Below, piece by piece: positions 7,689 through 16,366 of a DNA stretch of 64,000 nucleotides (position 1 is the first letter of the stretch; the number at the start of each line of letters is the position of its first letter). Source of the DNA: an uncultured Roseicyclus sp. (lineage in GTDB: Bacteria; Pseudomonadota; Alphaproteobacteria; Rhodobacterales; Rhodobacteraceae); assembly GCA_947500415.1 (NCBI GenBank), contig CANMRT010000001.1, positions 956,982 to 1,020,981 on the forward strand, given 5' to 3'. A model generated the notes under the pieces. That model saw only the letters and a list, made by a program, of their open reading frames with translations, ran no database searches and was not told the origin of the DNA. The translations under genes and the position numbers were made by a program.

Positions 7689-10193
7689 ATGACCCATCAC
7701 TCGTTGACGATATCTGGCATGAATTGTGCCTCCTGCGTGGGGCGGGTGGAGCGTGCCTTGGCGGAAGTGCCCGGCGTCGAGGATGTGCGTGTGAACCTCG
7801 CCACGGAACGGGCGGAATTCGATGGGGCTGATGCGGCGGCGATCAAAGCGGCGGAGGAAACCTTGCGTGACCTTGGCTATCCGGCCCGCACTGTGGATGT
7901 GACGTTGCGCGTGCAGGGCCTGTCATGCGCATCGTGTGTTGGCTGGGTGGAGCGGGCGCTTGCGGCGGCGCCTGGAGTCGTGAGTGCTTCCGTCAATCTT
8001 GCGTCTGAGACGGCTCAGGTGACGGTGTTGGAGGGGGTCCTTTCCCCCAGCGAAATCGCGCAGGTTTCCACTGCGGCAGGCTACGCGGCCAAGGTCGCGG
8101 GAGCGGATGCACCAGCCAATCAGTCGCAGGAAAAGGCCGCAGAAGCGGATGATGCCAAGCGCCGTATGTGGTGGGCGGCGGCGCTAACGCTTCCGGTGTT
8201 TCTGTTGGAGATGGGGTCGCATCTTATCCCGGCGTTGCATGGGTTTATCGGATCAACGATCGGCCATCAGGCCAGCTGGCTCATCCAATGGGCCCTGACC
8301 ACATTGGTCCTGATCGGCCCGGGCCGGGGGTTCTACACCAAAGGTATCCCGGCGCTTTTCCGCGGCGCGCCGGATATGAACAGCCTTGTCGCGGTGGGGA
8401 CATTCGCAGCCTATGGCTTCTCACTGGTGGCGACGTTTGCGCCCGGGTTGCTGCCTGAGATCGCGCGCGCGGTCTATTTTGAGGCAGCGGCGGTGATCGT
8501 CACGCTCATCCTTTTGGGCCGATGGCTGGAGGCGCGTGCCAAAGGGCGCACGGGGGCGGCAATTCAGCGGCTTGTTGGGCTGCAAGTGCGCCATGCCCGC
8601 GTAGAGCGAGACGGGGTGGCACTGGACGTGCCTTTGGATGAGGTCGTTGTTGGAGACGTGCTTATCGTGCGCCCCGGTGAGCGGATTGCTGTGGATGGGG
8701 AGGTCATCGACGGCACCTCCCACGTCGACGAAAGCATGATGTCGGGGGAGCCGATCCCGGTCGACAAGAGCGCCGGCGATCCGGTGACGGGCGGCACTGT
8801 CAACGGCGCGGGCGGTTTTCGGTTTCGCGCAACGCGGGTGGGGGCGGATACCGCGCTCGCCCAGATCATCCGCATGGTGCAGAACGCCCAAGGCGCGAAG
8901 CTGCCCATTCAGGCCTTGGTGGACCGCGTCACGATGTGGTTCGTGCCAGCGGTGATGGCGTTCGCGGCTTTGACGGTTCTCGTCTGGCTGGCGTTTGGCC
9001 CGGACCCCGCCTTTACGTTCGCATTGGTTGCGGGCGTGTCCGTCCTGATTATCGCATGCCCCTGTGCGATGGGGTTGGCCACGCCGACCTCGATCATGGT
9101 GGGCTCGGGCCGCGCGGCAGAGCTGGGCGTCTTGTTCCGCAAGGGCGAGGCGTTGCAACGGCTGAGCGACGTGGACGTGGTGGCCTTCGACAAGACCGGT
9201 ACGCTGACCGAAGGGCGCCCGGACCTGACGGAAATGGAGATGGCCGACGGGTTCAACCGGGCGAATGTTCTTTCGTTGGTTGCCGCCGTTGAGGTTCGGG
9301 CGGAGCACCCCGTGGCCGAGGCCATCGTGCGCGCGGCGCGCGCTGACGGGTTGCCACTCGCGGAGCCACCCGAATTTGAGGCGCTGCCCGGATATGGGGT
9401 GCGCGCAACGGTTTCCGGACACGAGGTGCTTGTTGGCGCAGATCGTTTGATGGAGCGTTTCGGGGTGGCGCCGGATGATCTGAAAGCGCGTGAAGCTGCG
9501 CTGGCTGCGCAGGGCAAAACGGTGCTGTTTGCGGCGATTGATGGGAAATTGGCGGCCTTGATTGCCGTCTCGGACCACGTGAAACCCTCCAGCGCTGCAG
9601 CTATTGAGGCGCTTCAAACGCGTGGCCTGCGGGTGGCGATGATCACCGGCGACAAGGAAGCGACCGCCAAGGCCATTGCGAAGGATCTGGGGATCGACAC
9701 CGTGATCGCTGGAGTTTTGCCGGACGGAAAGGTTGCGGCACTGGACCGTTTGCGCGCAAATGAACAGGTGCTGGCGTTTGTTGGCGACGGCATCAACGAT
9801 GCGCCCGCACTGGCCCATGCAGATGTTGGCATTGCGATTGGCACGGGCACGGATGTGGCGGTTGAGGCCGCAGATGTGGTGTTGATGTCCGGCGATCTTT
9901 CCGCTGTGGTGACGGCCCATGAGGTCTCTCGCCAGACCATGCGCAACATTCGCCAGAACCTTGGCTGGGCCTTTGCCTATAACACAGCACTGATCCCGGT
10001 GGCCGCTGGCGTTCTGTTCCCCGTCTTCGGCGTGCTCCTGTCACCGGTCTTTGCCGCCGGAGCGATGGCGCTGTCGTCTGTCTCGGTTCTAACCAATGCA
10101 CTGCGATTGCGGGGCATACGGCCAGCCTTGGGCGCGTCGTCACAACCACCGACGGCTGAGGCCGCGCGGAAGCAACCGATAGCCGCTGAATAA
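7689..10193 (+). CDS. copA: Copper-exporting P1B-type ATPase CopA
   Basis: This membrane pump expels cytoplasmic Cu(I) using ATP. The 834-residue protein has two N-terminal heavy-metal-associated domains, each with a CxxC site (GMNCASC near residue 12, GLSCASC near residue 80). Eight membrane segments are expected. The ion-path motif CPC is in [13 protein letters not shown], with the TGE-equivalent SGEPIP, the phosphorylation motif DKTGT, the HP motif (EHPVAEAI) and the hinge [10 protein letters not shown]. The ATG at 7689 is used because it directly precedes the first metal domain and follows the CueR promoter; the open frame extends further upstream into xylB. cueR follows after 14 bp. Confidence 0.95.
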   Translation: MTHHSLTISGMNCASCVGRVERALAEVPGVEDVRVNLATERAEFDGADAAAIKAAEETLRDLGYPARTVDVTLRVQGLSCASCVGWVERALAAAPGVVSASVNLASETAQVTVLEGVLSPSEIAQVSTAAGYAAKVAGADAPANQSQEKAAEADDAKRRMWWAAALTLPVFLLEMGSHLIPALHGFIGSTIGHQASWLIQWALTTLVLIGPGRGFYTKGIPALFRGAPDMNSLVAVGTFAAYGFSLVATFAPGLLPEIARAVYFEAAAVIVTLILLGRWLEARAKGRTGAAIQRLVGLQVRHARVERDGVALDVPLDEVVVGDVLIVRPGERIAVDGEVIDGTSHVDESMMSGEPIPVDKSAGDPVTGGTVNGAGGFRFRATRVGADTALAQIIRMVQNAQGAKLPIQALVDRVTMWFVPAVMAFAALTVLVWLAFGPDPAFTFALVAGVSVLIIACPCAMGLATPTSIMVGSGRAAELGVLFRKGEALQRLSDVDVVAFDKTGTLTEGRPDLTEMEMADGFNRANVLSLVAAVEVRAEHPVAEAIVRAARADGLPLAEPPEFEALPGYGVRATVSGHEVLVGADRLMERFGVAPDDLKAREAALAAQGKTVLFAAIDGKLAALIAVSDHVKPSSAAAIEALQTRGLRVAMITGDKEATAKAIAKDLGIDTVIAGVLPDGKVAALDRLRANEQVLAFVGDGINDAPALAHADVGIAIGTGTDVAVEAADVVLMSGDLSAVVTAHEVSRQTMRNIRQNLGWAFAYNTALIPVAAGVLFPVFGVLLSPVFAAGAMALSSVSVLTNALRLRGIRPALGASSQPPTAEAARKQPIAAE

Positions 10194-10207
10194 AGGAGGC
10201 GAGCCCC

Positions 10208-10600
10208 ATGAACATCGGTGACGTGGCGAAGGCGTCGGGTGTTCCGGCCAAGACGATCCGCTACTATGAGGACATTGACCTGATCCGCCCGCAACGCGGC
10301 GAAAACGGATACCGCCATTTCCGTGAGACGGACCTGCACAAACTGGCTTTCCTGGGCCGTGCTCGAGCGCTGGGCTTCTCCATCGCGGCCTGTCGCGTGC
10401 TTTTGGCGCTCTATGAGGATGAAGGGCGGAGCAGTTCCGAGGTCAAAGCCATTGCGTCAGAGCATTTGCAGGAGATCGACCGCAAAATCGCCGACCTCAG
10501 CGACATGCGCGATACGCTGGCCGAACTGGTGGAGAGCTGCGCGGGGGACAACCGGCCTGACTGCCCGATCCTGTCTTCGCTGGCGAGGAAAGTCGGCTAA
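10208..10600 (+). CDS. cueR: MerR-family copper-responsive regulator CueR
   Basis: This Cu(I) sensor activates copA by distorting its promoter. The 130-residue protein begins with the MerR helix-turn-helix (MNIGDVAKASGVPAKTIRYY) and has a dimerisation helix. The C-terminal metal loop contains two cysteines eight residues apart (CAGDNRPDC), as in CueR. A GGAGG ribosome site precedes the ATG. It sits 14 bp after copA and so is probably co-transcribed, with feedback through the box at 7611-7631. It is the last chromosomal gene before the island. Confidence 0.93.
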   Translation: MNIGDVAKASGVPAKTIRYYEDIDLIRPQRGENGYRHFRETDLHKLAFLGRARALGFSIAACRVLLALYEDEGRSSSEVKAIASEHLQEIDRKIADLSDMRDTLAELVESCAGDNRPDCPILSSLARKVG

Positions 10601-10624
10601 GGGGCGGCGTCATCTGGGGGAATG

Positions 10625-10669
10625 GTGGAGGCGAGTACCGGAATCGAACCGGTGTACACGGATTTGCAA
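10625..10669. repeat. attL: 45-bp direct repeat, fragment of the tRNA-Cys 3' end
   Basis: These 45 bases are identical to 21494-21538, which is the 3' half of the intact tRNA-Cys. The copy here is only the 3' fragment and cannot fold as a full tRNA. It marks the left junction of an integrated element and is the original chromosomal 3' end of the tRNA gene. Sequence left of it is GC-rich chromosome and sequence right of it is AT-richer island DNA. Confidence 0.95.
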
Positions 10670-10729
10670 GGGGTATACATTGCTTAAATCACAATAAAAT
10701 CAAATAGTAAGGCGCAAGTTTTTGTAGGT

Positions 10730-10749
10730 GTGTGCAAAATTGTGCACAC
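10730..10749. repeat. Inverted repeat near the left end of the island
   Basis: GTGTGCA and TGCACAC form 7-bp perfect arms around a 6-bp centre, about 60 bp inside attL and about 105 bp before the methyltransferase start. It could be an operator for the methyltransferase or a recombination arm site. Function is inferred from position only. Confidence 0.4.
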
Positions 10750-10853
10750 AGCGCTGTTCTTTCCCGACGCCGTTTAACGATGCAAAGTGTTCTACGGATT
10801 GTATCTGACAGTGAGAGGCAATACTACAACTTGTAGAAAGTGAGACCGAAACT

Positions 10854-12071
10854 ATGCTGCAGCCGGATTTTTTCGAACAAGAGCCCCAGATTTGGGAGAA
10901 GTACCTTCCAATTGTTGAAGCTGCGGAGGTGCCAGACCAAAACGTAAACACCTGGGACATCCCCTACACCATTCGCCAGCTAGCTTACCTTACCCACTCA
11001 CATTTCAGATACTACGGGAAGTTTCCATCCGTAGTCGCAGGGCAGATCATCGACGAGTACTATGACAGAGCTACAGCCCGTCCCATCCTGGACAACTTTT
11101 GTGGCTCAGGGACGACGTTGGTTGAAGCGTCGCTGCGTGAGATACCCTCATTTGGGATCGATGTCAGTTGGCTAGCTGTAATGGCTTCGAAGGTAAAAAC
11201 CCAACACATAGAAACCAGCAAAGTTTCAGAACTATTAAGGGAGATCGAGCGCGCATACTCGCCCAGCCCTGTCGAAGAGCTCCATCAGCATGAAGAGAAA
11301 TGGTTTGAACCGTCTGCGGTTTCAGGTCTCAAGTCGATCCAAAGCATTTTGGGTGAAATGGATGCTACGAAGGAATCGGAATTTCTGATTTGCGCATTCC
11401 TTGCAATTATTCGGAGAACATCGCGTGCATTTGATGCTGAAGTTCGCCCTCATATCAACAAGGAAAAGCGCCAGAGAGATCCACTACAAGCATTCTCTAA
11501 GAAAGTTCGTGAGATGGTGGATAACCAACGAGCATATCAACTTCACACAAGTGATGGGATTAATCACAAGTGTCTCCTCGGAGGAGCAGAAGTAGCTTCT
11601 CAAGTCTATTCAGGTGAAAGCCCGTCCCTAATCATAAGCCACCCGCCGTATCTAAATGCATTCAATTACGCTCCCGTTTTTAAGCTTGAGTACCTTTGGG
11701 GAGAACCTTTCGAGGAGCGCTTTGTTGGCGAACGTAGTTACTATAAAAAAGAGATGATTGCGCATCCAGCAACTGAAACTAATTCCGAGAGATACTTAAA
11801 TCTACTTCGTGCCGCGTATAGCGAATCGTACAAAATGCAGAATGCGGGAGATTCTCTAGCCATTGTTATTGGCGATTGTACGCGGCACAAAAAGCTGGTC
11901 CCTGTATTGAATACAGTCACCAAAATAGTATCGGAGATTGGGTATACCCCAGTAGCAACAAATTATCGTACTACACACTATGGCACTGGGAAATATGCCT
12001 ACAATACTAGGGCAGATTACCACAACGACGAAAGCGCCAAAAAGGATGGGATTCTAGTATTTAAGAAATGA
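10854..12071 (+). CDS. SPPY-class DNA methyltransferase (amino-methylating)
   Basis: The 405-residue protein has the S-adenosylmethionine-binding motif NFCGSGTTLVEA at about residue 82 and the catalytic motif SHPPYLN at about residue 262. It also has the N-terminal YGKFPS region seen in methylases with motif order I then IV. The SxPPY motif implies methylation of an exocyclic amino group (N4-cytosine or N6-adenine) in DNA. The target sequence cannot be read from the gene. It converges on the nuclease-like gene at 12061, overlapping it by 11 bp at the 3' ends, which suggests a restriction-modification pair. Codon use is AT-richer than in chromosomal neighbours. Confidence 0.8.
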   Translation: MLQPDFFEQEPQIWEKYLPIVEAAEVPDQNVNTWDIPYTIRQLAYLTHSHFRYYGKFPSVVAGQIIDEYYDRATARPILDNFCGSGTTLVEASLREIPSFGIDVSWLAVMASKVKTQHIETSKVSELLREIERAYSPSPVEELHQHEEKWFEPSAVSGLKSIQSILGEMDATKESEFLICAFLAIIRRTSRAFDAEVRPHINKEKRQRDPLQAFSKKVREMVDNQRAYQLHTSDGINHKCLLGGAEVASQVYSGESPSLIISHPPYLNAFNYAPVFKLEYLWGEPFEERFVGERSYYKKEMIAHPATETNSERYLNLLRAAYSESYKMQNAGDSLAIVIGDCTRHKKLVPVLNTVTKIVSEIGYTPVATNYRTTHYGTGKYAYNTRADYHNDESAKKDGILVFKK

Positions 12072-13140
12072 CTAGTCTGCCGCTATCGTAAGTAATTGAT
12101 TTTTGGTTTCCATCTGCGATATCGATGAAAATCCTTCCAGCTTTCTTCGCAACAAGCCCGTCGATAATTGTCTTCACGTTCATATTATTCTCGTAGGTTT
12201 CTTTCGATATAAATGCATAAAAGTCAACGCCGAACTCCCGCTCAAATTCAGCAAACGCCTCAACAATTAGAGCATCAGGCACAACTAGGTTGTAATCTAT
12301 ACATGCTTGGATCATATTTCGACTTTTCTGCTCCCAATGTGCAAACTCTGTGATCACAAGAATACTAACCAAATCGCGTTCATCCGGGCGCAAATCGAAA
12401 GTGCCAAATCGACGTTTGCGAACATCAAGCGCAACAAAAGACGACTGCTTTGCTTTTTCAGGTGTTTGCGGACCACTAAGGCACTCATTAACAACACCTA
12501 CGAGAAATTCTTCTCTGATCTCATAGATATCAAGTATGCGACATGAGCGGAGAGTCTTGTCAAATTCTCGTAAGCTTTGCTCATTGCTGAGTACCGCAAA
12601 TTCACCATCTTCAAACACGGCTGCAATGATCCGATGATAAGGTTGTAAACTCTCCTTAAAGACAAGGTCTCCTGAATCGCTGTCCGTTATCACAACTTCA
12701 TTTTGATCAATGGTAATATAAACGCCAACTTTGCCGCGTTCGGTTTTTGTAAAACTAATTGGAACAGGTGTATCAAAAGGAACGATGAAGCCTTGTCCGT
12801 TCGGGTTTTTTGAAAACTTCTTCTTAAAGGATTGGTTTACAGTTTGCTCAACACCGACTTTTTTACACTCTACAAAACCAATTATGCTCTCTATATTCTT
12901 GATTTCACCGCCGTTTCTTTTTTCTGGCGGCACTTCGCATAAAACGAACTCGACCTTGTGTCCTGCGTCGGAGAAACCAAACAACTTAGGCTCAACGTTC
13001 ATACGTCGGTTCAACTCAGGATCGTGGTTGAGCGCTGAGTAAGTGACAAGTTCGAGCATATCGCCAACTTTCCTACCGACTTGGTGCCCCGCGTGACGAA
13101 ATTGCGAGATATACTTGAAAGTATCTGAAAGCATGTTCAC
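12061..13140 (-). CDS. PD-(D/E)XK-like protein, probable restriction endonuclease partner
   Basis: The 359-residue protein is not recognised by name. A candidate nuclease core lies in the N-terminal third: an acidic residue in KVEFVLCE, then a strand ending in IIGFVECKKVG, which fits the E-x-K part of PD-(D/E)XK nucleases. The C-terminal half has no motif I recognise. Convergence with the methyltransferase and overlap of the 3' ends support a restriction role, since the two genes of type II systems are often adjacent. It could instead be another nuclease or a non-catalytic DNA-binding protein. Confidence 0.6.
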   Translation of the reverse strand: MNMLSDTFKYISQFRHAGHQVGRKVGDMLELVTYSALNHDPELNRRMNVEPKLFGFSDAGHKVEFVLCEVPPEKRNGGEIKNIESIIGFVECKKVGVEQTVNQSFKKKFSKNPNGQGFIVPFDTPVPISFTKTERGKVGVYITIDQNEVVITDSDSGDLVFKESLQPYHRIIAAVFEDGEFAVLSNEQSLREFDKTLRSCRILDIYEIREEFLVGVVNECLSGPQTPEKAKQSSFVALDVRKRRFGTFDLRPDERDLVSILVITEFAHWEQKSRNMIQACIDYNLVVPDALIVEAFAEFEREFGVDFYAFISKETYENNMNVKTIIDGLVAKKAGRIFIDIADGNQKSITYDSGRLVIS

Positions 13141-13388
13141 TCCTTATGGCGTGAGTACCATGCCGCCGCATCTATGGCTATCTGCTAAGTGGTGTTTTGA
13201 CCAGGTTTTCCGCGGACCGCCGATCCGTGATTGTTTGACCGCCATAGCAATTGCGTGCGCTTTGGATCCTTACGCCAAATCCAACAACAATCCGTGGCTT
13301 TTTCCGTTTAGATCGGTGTAACGCATGGTAGCGCTGCTGATCTTGTGGCGTGTCAGCGTTAGAACCAAACGGACAGTGATGCCTCAAG

Positions 13389-13724
13389 TCAGCGCCGTGC
13401 CACCACCTTCGCCAAATCTGCGATCAGCGCCAGCTTGTCGTCATCGACTTCCAGCGTTGTCGCGCTTAGCTCACTAATGAGACGGCTACGCAGTTTTGAC
13501 GTGTTGTTCGGTTCGTAATCGAAAAAGAACTTAAGTTCTAAGTCGAGCGCGGTGGCGATGTCACTTAGCGTGTTGAAGTTCGGGGCTGTTTTGCCGCGCT
13601 CCAAGTTCGACACGGTTTCAAAGCTCATGTCGATAGCTTCAGCCAGCGCTGCTTGTGTCATACCACGCATCTTGCGTGATGCCTTAACGCGCGATCCAAT
13701 TTCCTGCTTCAAATCCATAGTCAT
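13389..13724 (-). CDS. Xre-family helix-turn-helix regulator
   Basis: The 111-residue protein carries a Cro/C1-type HTH at about residues 8-62 (GSRVKASRKMRGMTQAALAE, FETVSNLERGKTAP). A short C-terminal tail may be for dimerisation. It might be the controller of the neighbouring methyltransferase/nuclease pair or the repressor of the island's integrase. It lies 248 bp behind the nuclease gene on the same strand, and that gap shows no gene. A second ATG two codons downstream is possible. The ribosome site is weak. Confidence 0.85.
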   Translation of the reverse strand: MTMDLKQEIGSRVKASRKMRGMTQAALAEAIDMSFETVSNLERGKTAPNFNTLSDIATALDLELKFFFDYEPNNTSKLRSRLISELSATTLEVDDDKLALIADLAKVVARR

Positions 13725-13830
13725 ACACGGCTTGTAAATCGAAGCTTTGGGCTTGAGATCGAAGCAGAATGACCGTTAATTCAAAGAAACGTATTTTGAA
13801 GCCGTTTTTTGTGCGGTGTAGGAGGGAAAA

Positions 13831-14250
13831 TTGGATCGACGCTTATTTTTGATTGGAGCGCTTGCACTTAGTGCGTGTCAAGCAACCACAAACCCGCATC
13901 TCAGTGCGGGTGCTGAGCAACGCTTTGTGCCAGTTGAGAACGCGGCGGCGCTGATGGCAATCGTTGGCGGACGCACAGTTGAATACACAGAGCAGAGCAA
14001 CACTGGCGCGGGTATTAGACAAACGTTCAACAGGAACGGCACGACAGTCTACGGGGATCAAAGGCGAGTTTGGACCGTACAAAACGGTCGGTATTGTTCG
14101 AGCGTTGATCTGCAATCAGACCCAAGCACATGGTCTTGCTTCCAGCTTGACGTGAACGAAGCTGGGACAATCATTCGCTGGATCGACGTTGAGGGCACGC
14201 CACGAAACCCAGAACTAGGACCTGACACTGGGTATGGCAGGATACTCTAA
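13831..14250 (+). CDS. Small lipoprotein of unknown function
   Basis: The 139-residue protein starts at a TTG preceded by an AGGAGGG ribosome site. It has a short signal peptide ending in the lipobox LSAC (cysteine at residue 16), so it should be anchored to a membrane after lipidation. The mature part has no motif I recognise. It contains YTEQSNTGAGIRQTFNRNG and two further cysteines that could form a disulfide. It is the only exported cargo protein visible on the island. Confidence 0.7.
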   Translation: MDRRLFLIGALALSACQATTNPHLSAGAEQRFVPVENAAALMAIVGGRTVEYTEQSNTGAGIRQTFNRNGTTVYGDQRRVWTVQNGRYCSSVDLQSDPSTWSCFQLDVNEAGTIIRWIDVEGTPRNPELGPDTGYGRIL

Positions 14251-14921
14251 GGCGGCTACTGCTGCTTAGTGATATCAGTTGGTGAATTTGCGTCTCTGCT
14301 TCGCAGTTCCACAAGCGCCATACGTTTCTTTTCATCTTCGCTTCGCAAAGCTTCAAAGTCACTTCGGCGCATTTTCTTTGCCAGAACATGTCATTCGAAA
14401 ATGGAGTATGATTGCGTGGCTTTACCTAGAGCAAATAGATCAAGCCCTATTTCGGGCTTGATCTAAAGGCTAAGGCGTTACCCGTCGCTTTTTTTGGCTA
14501 CGCTCCCCAAACCATAAAGGAAGAGCAGGTTTTCCTATCATCTCTATTATTGGGACATCATACGCACATGGTGGGCTGGCGTAGCAAAGCTTGTTCCACC
14601 ACGTTGACGGGTACCGCACAGCGGCTTGTCATCCGTCTCACTCAATTCACGCATCTCTGCGCTACAACCATTCCGACAACAGTAAGCACAGTACTGCAAT
14701 GGCAGCGTGCTTTAGGCATCCTGCGCGCGATGGCAGGGTAGACTATTGAAGCGCATAACTGACGAATGCGTTTGCTTACCGTCTCACATCAGAACGGGTT
14801 TGCGGCACAATGATAACTGGCGTGCTAACCTTAAGGTCAGTTTTTGGTGCAGCCTTAGCTGTCTAATGTATTTAGCAAAGGGCGGCGATCAGGCTGCGAA
14901 ACGTTGGATTTTTTGCCCTTC
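14251..14921. other. Gene-free stretch of the island
   Basis: There is no convincing reading frame on either strand across about 670 bases. The only clear structure is the perfect hairpin at 14436-14465. The region lies between the lipoprotein and the catalytic-only recombinase and might be a remnant or hold a small RNA, but nothing specific can be shown. Confidence 0.5.
14436..14465. repeat. Perfect 12-bp-stem hairpin
   Basis: TAGATCAAGCCC and GGGCTTGATCTA flank a 6-base loop. There is no T-tract, so it is not a classic intrinsic terminator. It could be an operator or the stem of a small RNA. It sits inside a gene-free stretch. Confidence 0.5.
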
Positions 14922-15494
14922 TTAGATCAACTCAATTGCGTTGCGCATCTTGTTCTCGTTCAGCTCGATGTAGCGCATCGTTGTGTTCAGGTGTTTGTGT
15001 CGTGCAAGCGCTTGGATCACGCGCGCATTGATGCCCTTGTCTGCTAGCTCTGTCAAAAACTGCCGACGCCCGCTGTGCGAGCTTGCGCCTTTGACGCCCG
15101 CTAGCTTGTAGAAGCGGGCAAACAGGTTGACGATTGTTTGTGCGCTGAACCCGCCGCCCTTTGCGCTGAAGAAAAGCGAAGCATCTTGCTTTGCGATATG
15201 ACGGGGATGCTGCGCGGCGTATGCTGCCAGTGCCTTCGCCAATCGCTTGCTGACCAGCACCGTCGCGCTGTCGTCGCCTTTTGTCTGTGTTGCTGCCAGG
15301 TAGATCGTGTCGCGCACTTTGCCGCTGTCTTCAAACACGTCGCCCACTCGTAGCCCTGCGATCTCGCACGCGCGCAGCCCCGCAAAGAAGCTGAGCGCGA
15401 AGATAGCGTGGTTGCGGATGGGATAGCGATGGGCGTTGATGACTGCGGACACGCGCTTGCGTTCTGCGTCGGTTAAGAGCTTCGCTTGTTTCAT
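14922..15494 (-). CDS. Catalytic-domain-only tyrosine recombinase
   Basis: The 190-residue protein consists of just the catalytic domain of a phage-type integrase. The arginine of box I is in GLRACEIAGLRVGDV, the HxxR of box II is in SSHSGRRQF, followed by ALARHKHLNTT, and the nucleophile tyrosine is in MRYIELN. The N-terminal arm-binding and core-binding domains found in full-length integrases (300-450 residues) are missing. It could act as a short recombinase, similar in size to fimbrial switch recombinases, or be a truncated integrase. It is distinct from the frameshifted integrase at 19902-21316. Confidence 0.85.
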   Translation of the reverse strand: MKQAKLLTDAERKRVSAVINAHRYPIRNHAIFALSFFAGLRACEIAGLRVGDVFEDSGKVRDTIYLAATQTKGDDSATVLVSKRLAKALAAYAAQHPRHIAKQDASLFFSAKGGGFSAQTIVNLFARFYKLAGVKGASSHSGRRQFLTELADKGINARVIQALARHKHLNTTMRYIELNENKMRNAIELI

Positions 15495-15629
15495 GCATCA
15501 CCTCGAAATATGCGTTTTCGTTGTAATCCATTGTAAAGTCTAACATTCTAGCGGACGACCGATTTTAGCATAGTGCCTAAGTCGTTGAAATCGAACAGGC
15601 TTTGGCGAAGATGTTATGAACTGCTAATT

Positions 15630-15971
15630 CTATAACAATTTGCGCGGTGGCGCTGCGTCCAGGGCGACTTCTGTGATGCGATGCTGCTCAGCCAGAAAAG
15701 CTTTGAGCGCAGTATTCACTTCGTCCAGCCCGCGTATCTCTGCTTCCAGCAATCCGCCCATGCGCCTGTTGCTTAGTTTCAGCGTCGCCAGCTTTAGCTG
15801 GACACTGCGCATACAGTCGATTGCGGCGGTGACGCTGAAATCGCGCCCGCTGTGTTTGCGCTCGCCAAACCAACTTTTGCTTTTGCCGCACCAGTTCGTG
15901 CTGAACTCTTCGCCGTTCTGTACGAGATCATGCTCGACCAGTCGTTCGTATACCTGCTCTAAAAGTGTCAT
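15630..15971 (-). CDS. Hypothetical island protein, about 113 aa
   Basis: This is a small soluble protein beginning MTLLEQVYERLVEHDLV and containing FSTNWCGKSKSWFGERKH. It resembles short helix-turn-helix-like proteins I have seen annotated as DUF6626, but that link is uncertain. The ATG at 15971 is preferred because a GGGAG site precedes it. The frame could start five codons earlier. It is the last gene of a minus-strand run from about 17875 to 15630, and its ribosome site overlaps the stop of the preceding gene. Confidence 0.6.
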   Translation of the reverse strand: MTLLEQVYERLVEHDLVQNGEEFSTNWCGKSKSWFGERKHSGRDFSVTAAIDCMRSVQLKLATLKLSNRRMGGLLEAEIRGLDEVNTALKAFLAEQHRITEVALDAAPPRKLL

Positions 15972-15982
15972 GTATTGCTCCC

Positions 15983-16249
15983 TCAAAGCCCGCTGTACTT
16001 CGGCTTGCGGGGCTTGCTTGGCTCAGCGACGCGCACGGGCTTTACGGGGGGCTTTGGATCAAGCTCTGTTTCGCGTCGTTTCGCTTTGCGCCGCTGTGCT
16101 GCCGCGTCCGTCTCGTGCACCAACTGCCGCAAGTCGTTCACGCACTGCGCTGTTGCTGTCAGCATCGCTTGTGTTGTTGCAAGCTTCTGTGCGCGGGTCT
16201 GATCTGCAAAGCCCCTGCGCAGCGCGTTGATCGTTTCTGTCGTGTTCAT
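15983..16249 (-). CDS. Hypothetical basic island protein, 88 aa
   Basis: An 88-residue, strongly basic protein with an N-terminal helical region (MNTTETINALRRGF). Its C-terminal tail is rich in lysine, arginine and proline (KRRETELDPKPPVKPVR), suggesting nucleic-acid or protein binding. A GGGAG ribosome site precedes the ATG. It lies just downstream of a terminator and 11 bp before the next gene. No family was recognised. Confidence 0.6.
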   Translation of the reverse strand: MNTTETINALRRGFADQTRAQKLATTQAMLTATAQCVNDLRQLVHETDAAAQRRKAKRRETELDPKPPVKPVRVAEPSKPRKPKYSGL

Positions 16250-16305
16250 CCGTCGCTCCCTTAGAATTATTTATCATTTGGGAGCTAAGGCGTGGGGGAG
16301 GTAGA

Positions 16306-16321
16306 AACGTATTAACACGTT
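16306..16321. repeat. Near-perfect GTGTTAACAC palindrome copy 1
   Basis: This is one base different from a palindrome centred on GTTAAC (here ATTAAC), between the 88-residue gene and the terminator of the ATPase gene. It matches the inner 12 bases of the perfect copies at 17811 and 18223 except at that position. It is the only copy in an intergenic region. Confidence 0.5.
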
Positions 16322-16336
16322 TATTGCTGCCAAAAG

Positions 16337-16363
16337 AAAAGCCCCAGCATTGCTGGGGCTTTT
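16337..16363 (-). terminator. Rho-independent terminator of the AAA+ gene
   Basis: An 8-bp GC-rich stem (GCCCCAGC/GCTGGGGC, extended by A-T pairs) with a 3-base loop is followed on the minus strand by TTTTCTTTT. It lies 3 bases after the stop of the ATPase gene. The stem could also work in the other direction. Confidence 0.85.
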
Positions 16364-16366
16364 GGG

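Noticed and set aside
8421-9920. Long open frame of about 499 codons antisense to copA
   Set aside because: It follows the codon bias of the opposite strand, is rich in His, Arg and Gln without any domain, and copA is certain.
10625-10669. A second tRNA-Cys gene
   Set aside because: Only the 3' 45 bases are present; there is no D arm or 5' acceptor strand, so it is an attachment-site remnant.
13141-13388. Short frames between the nuclease-like gene and the Xre gene
   Set aside because: They lack ribosome sites and conserved features; the interval is more simply a regulatory gap.
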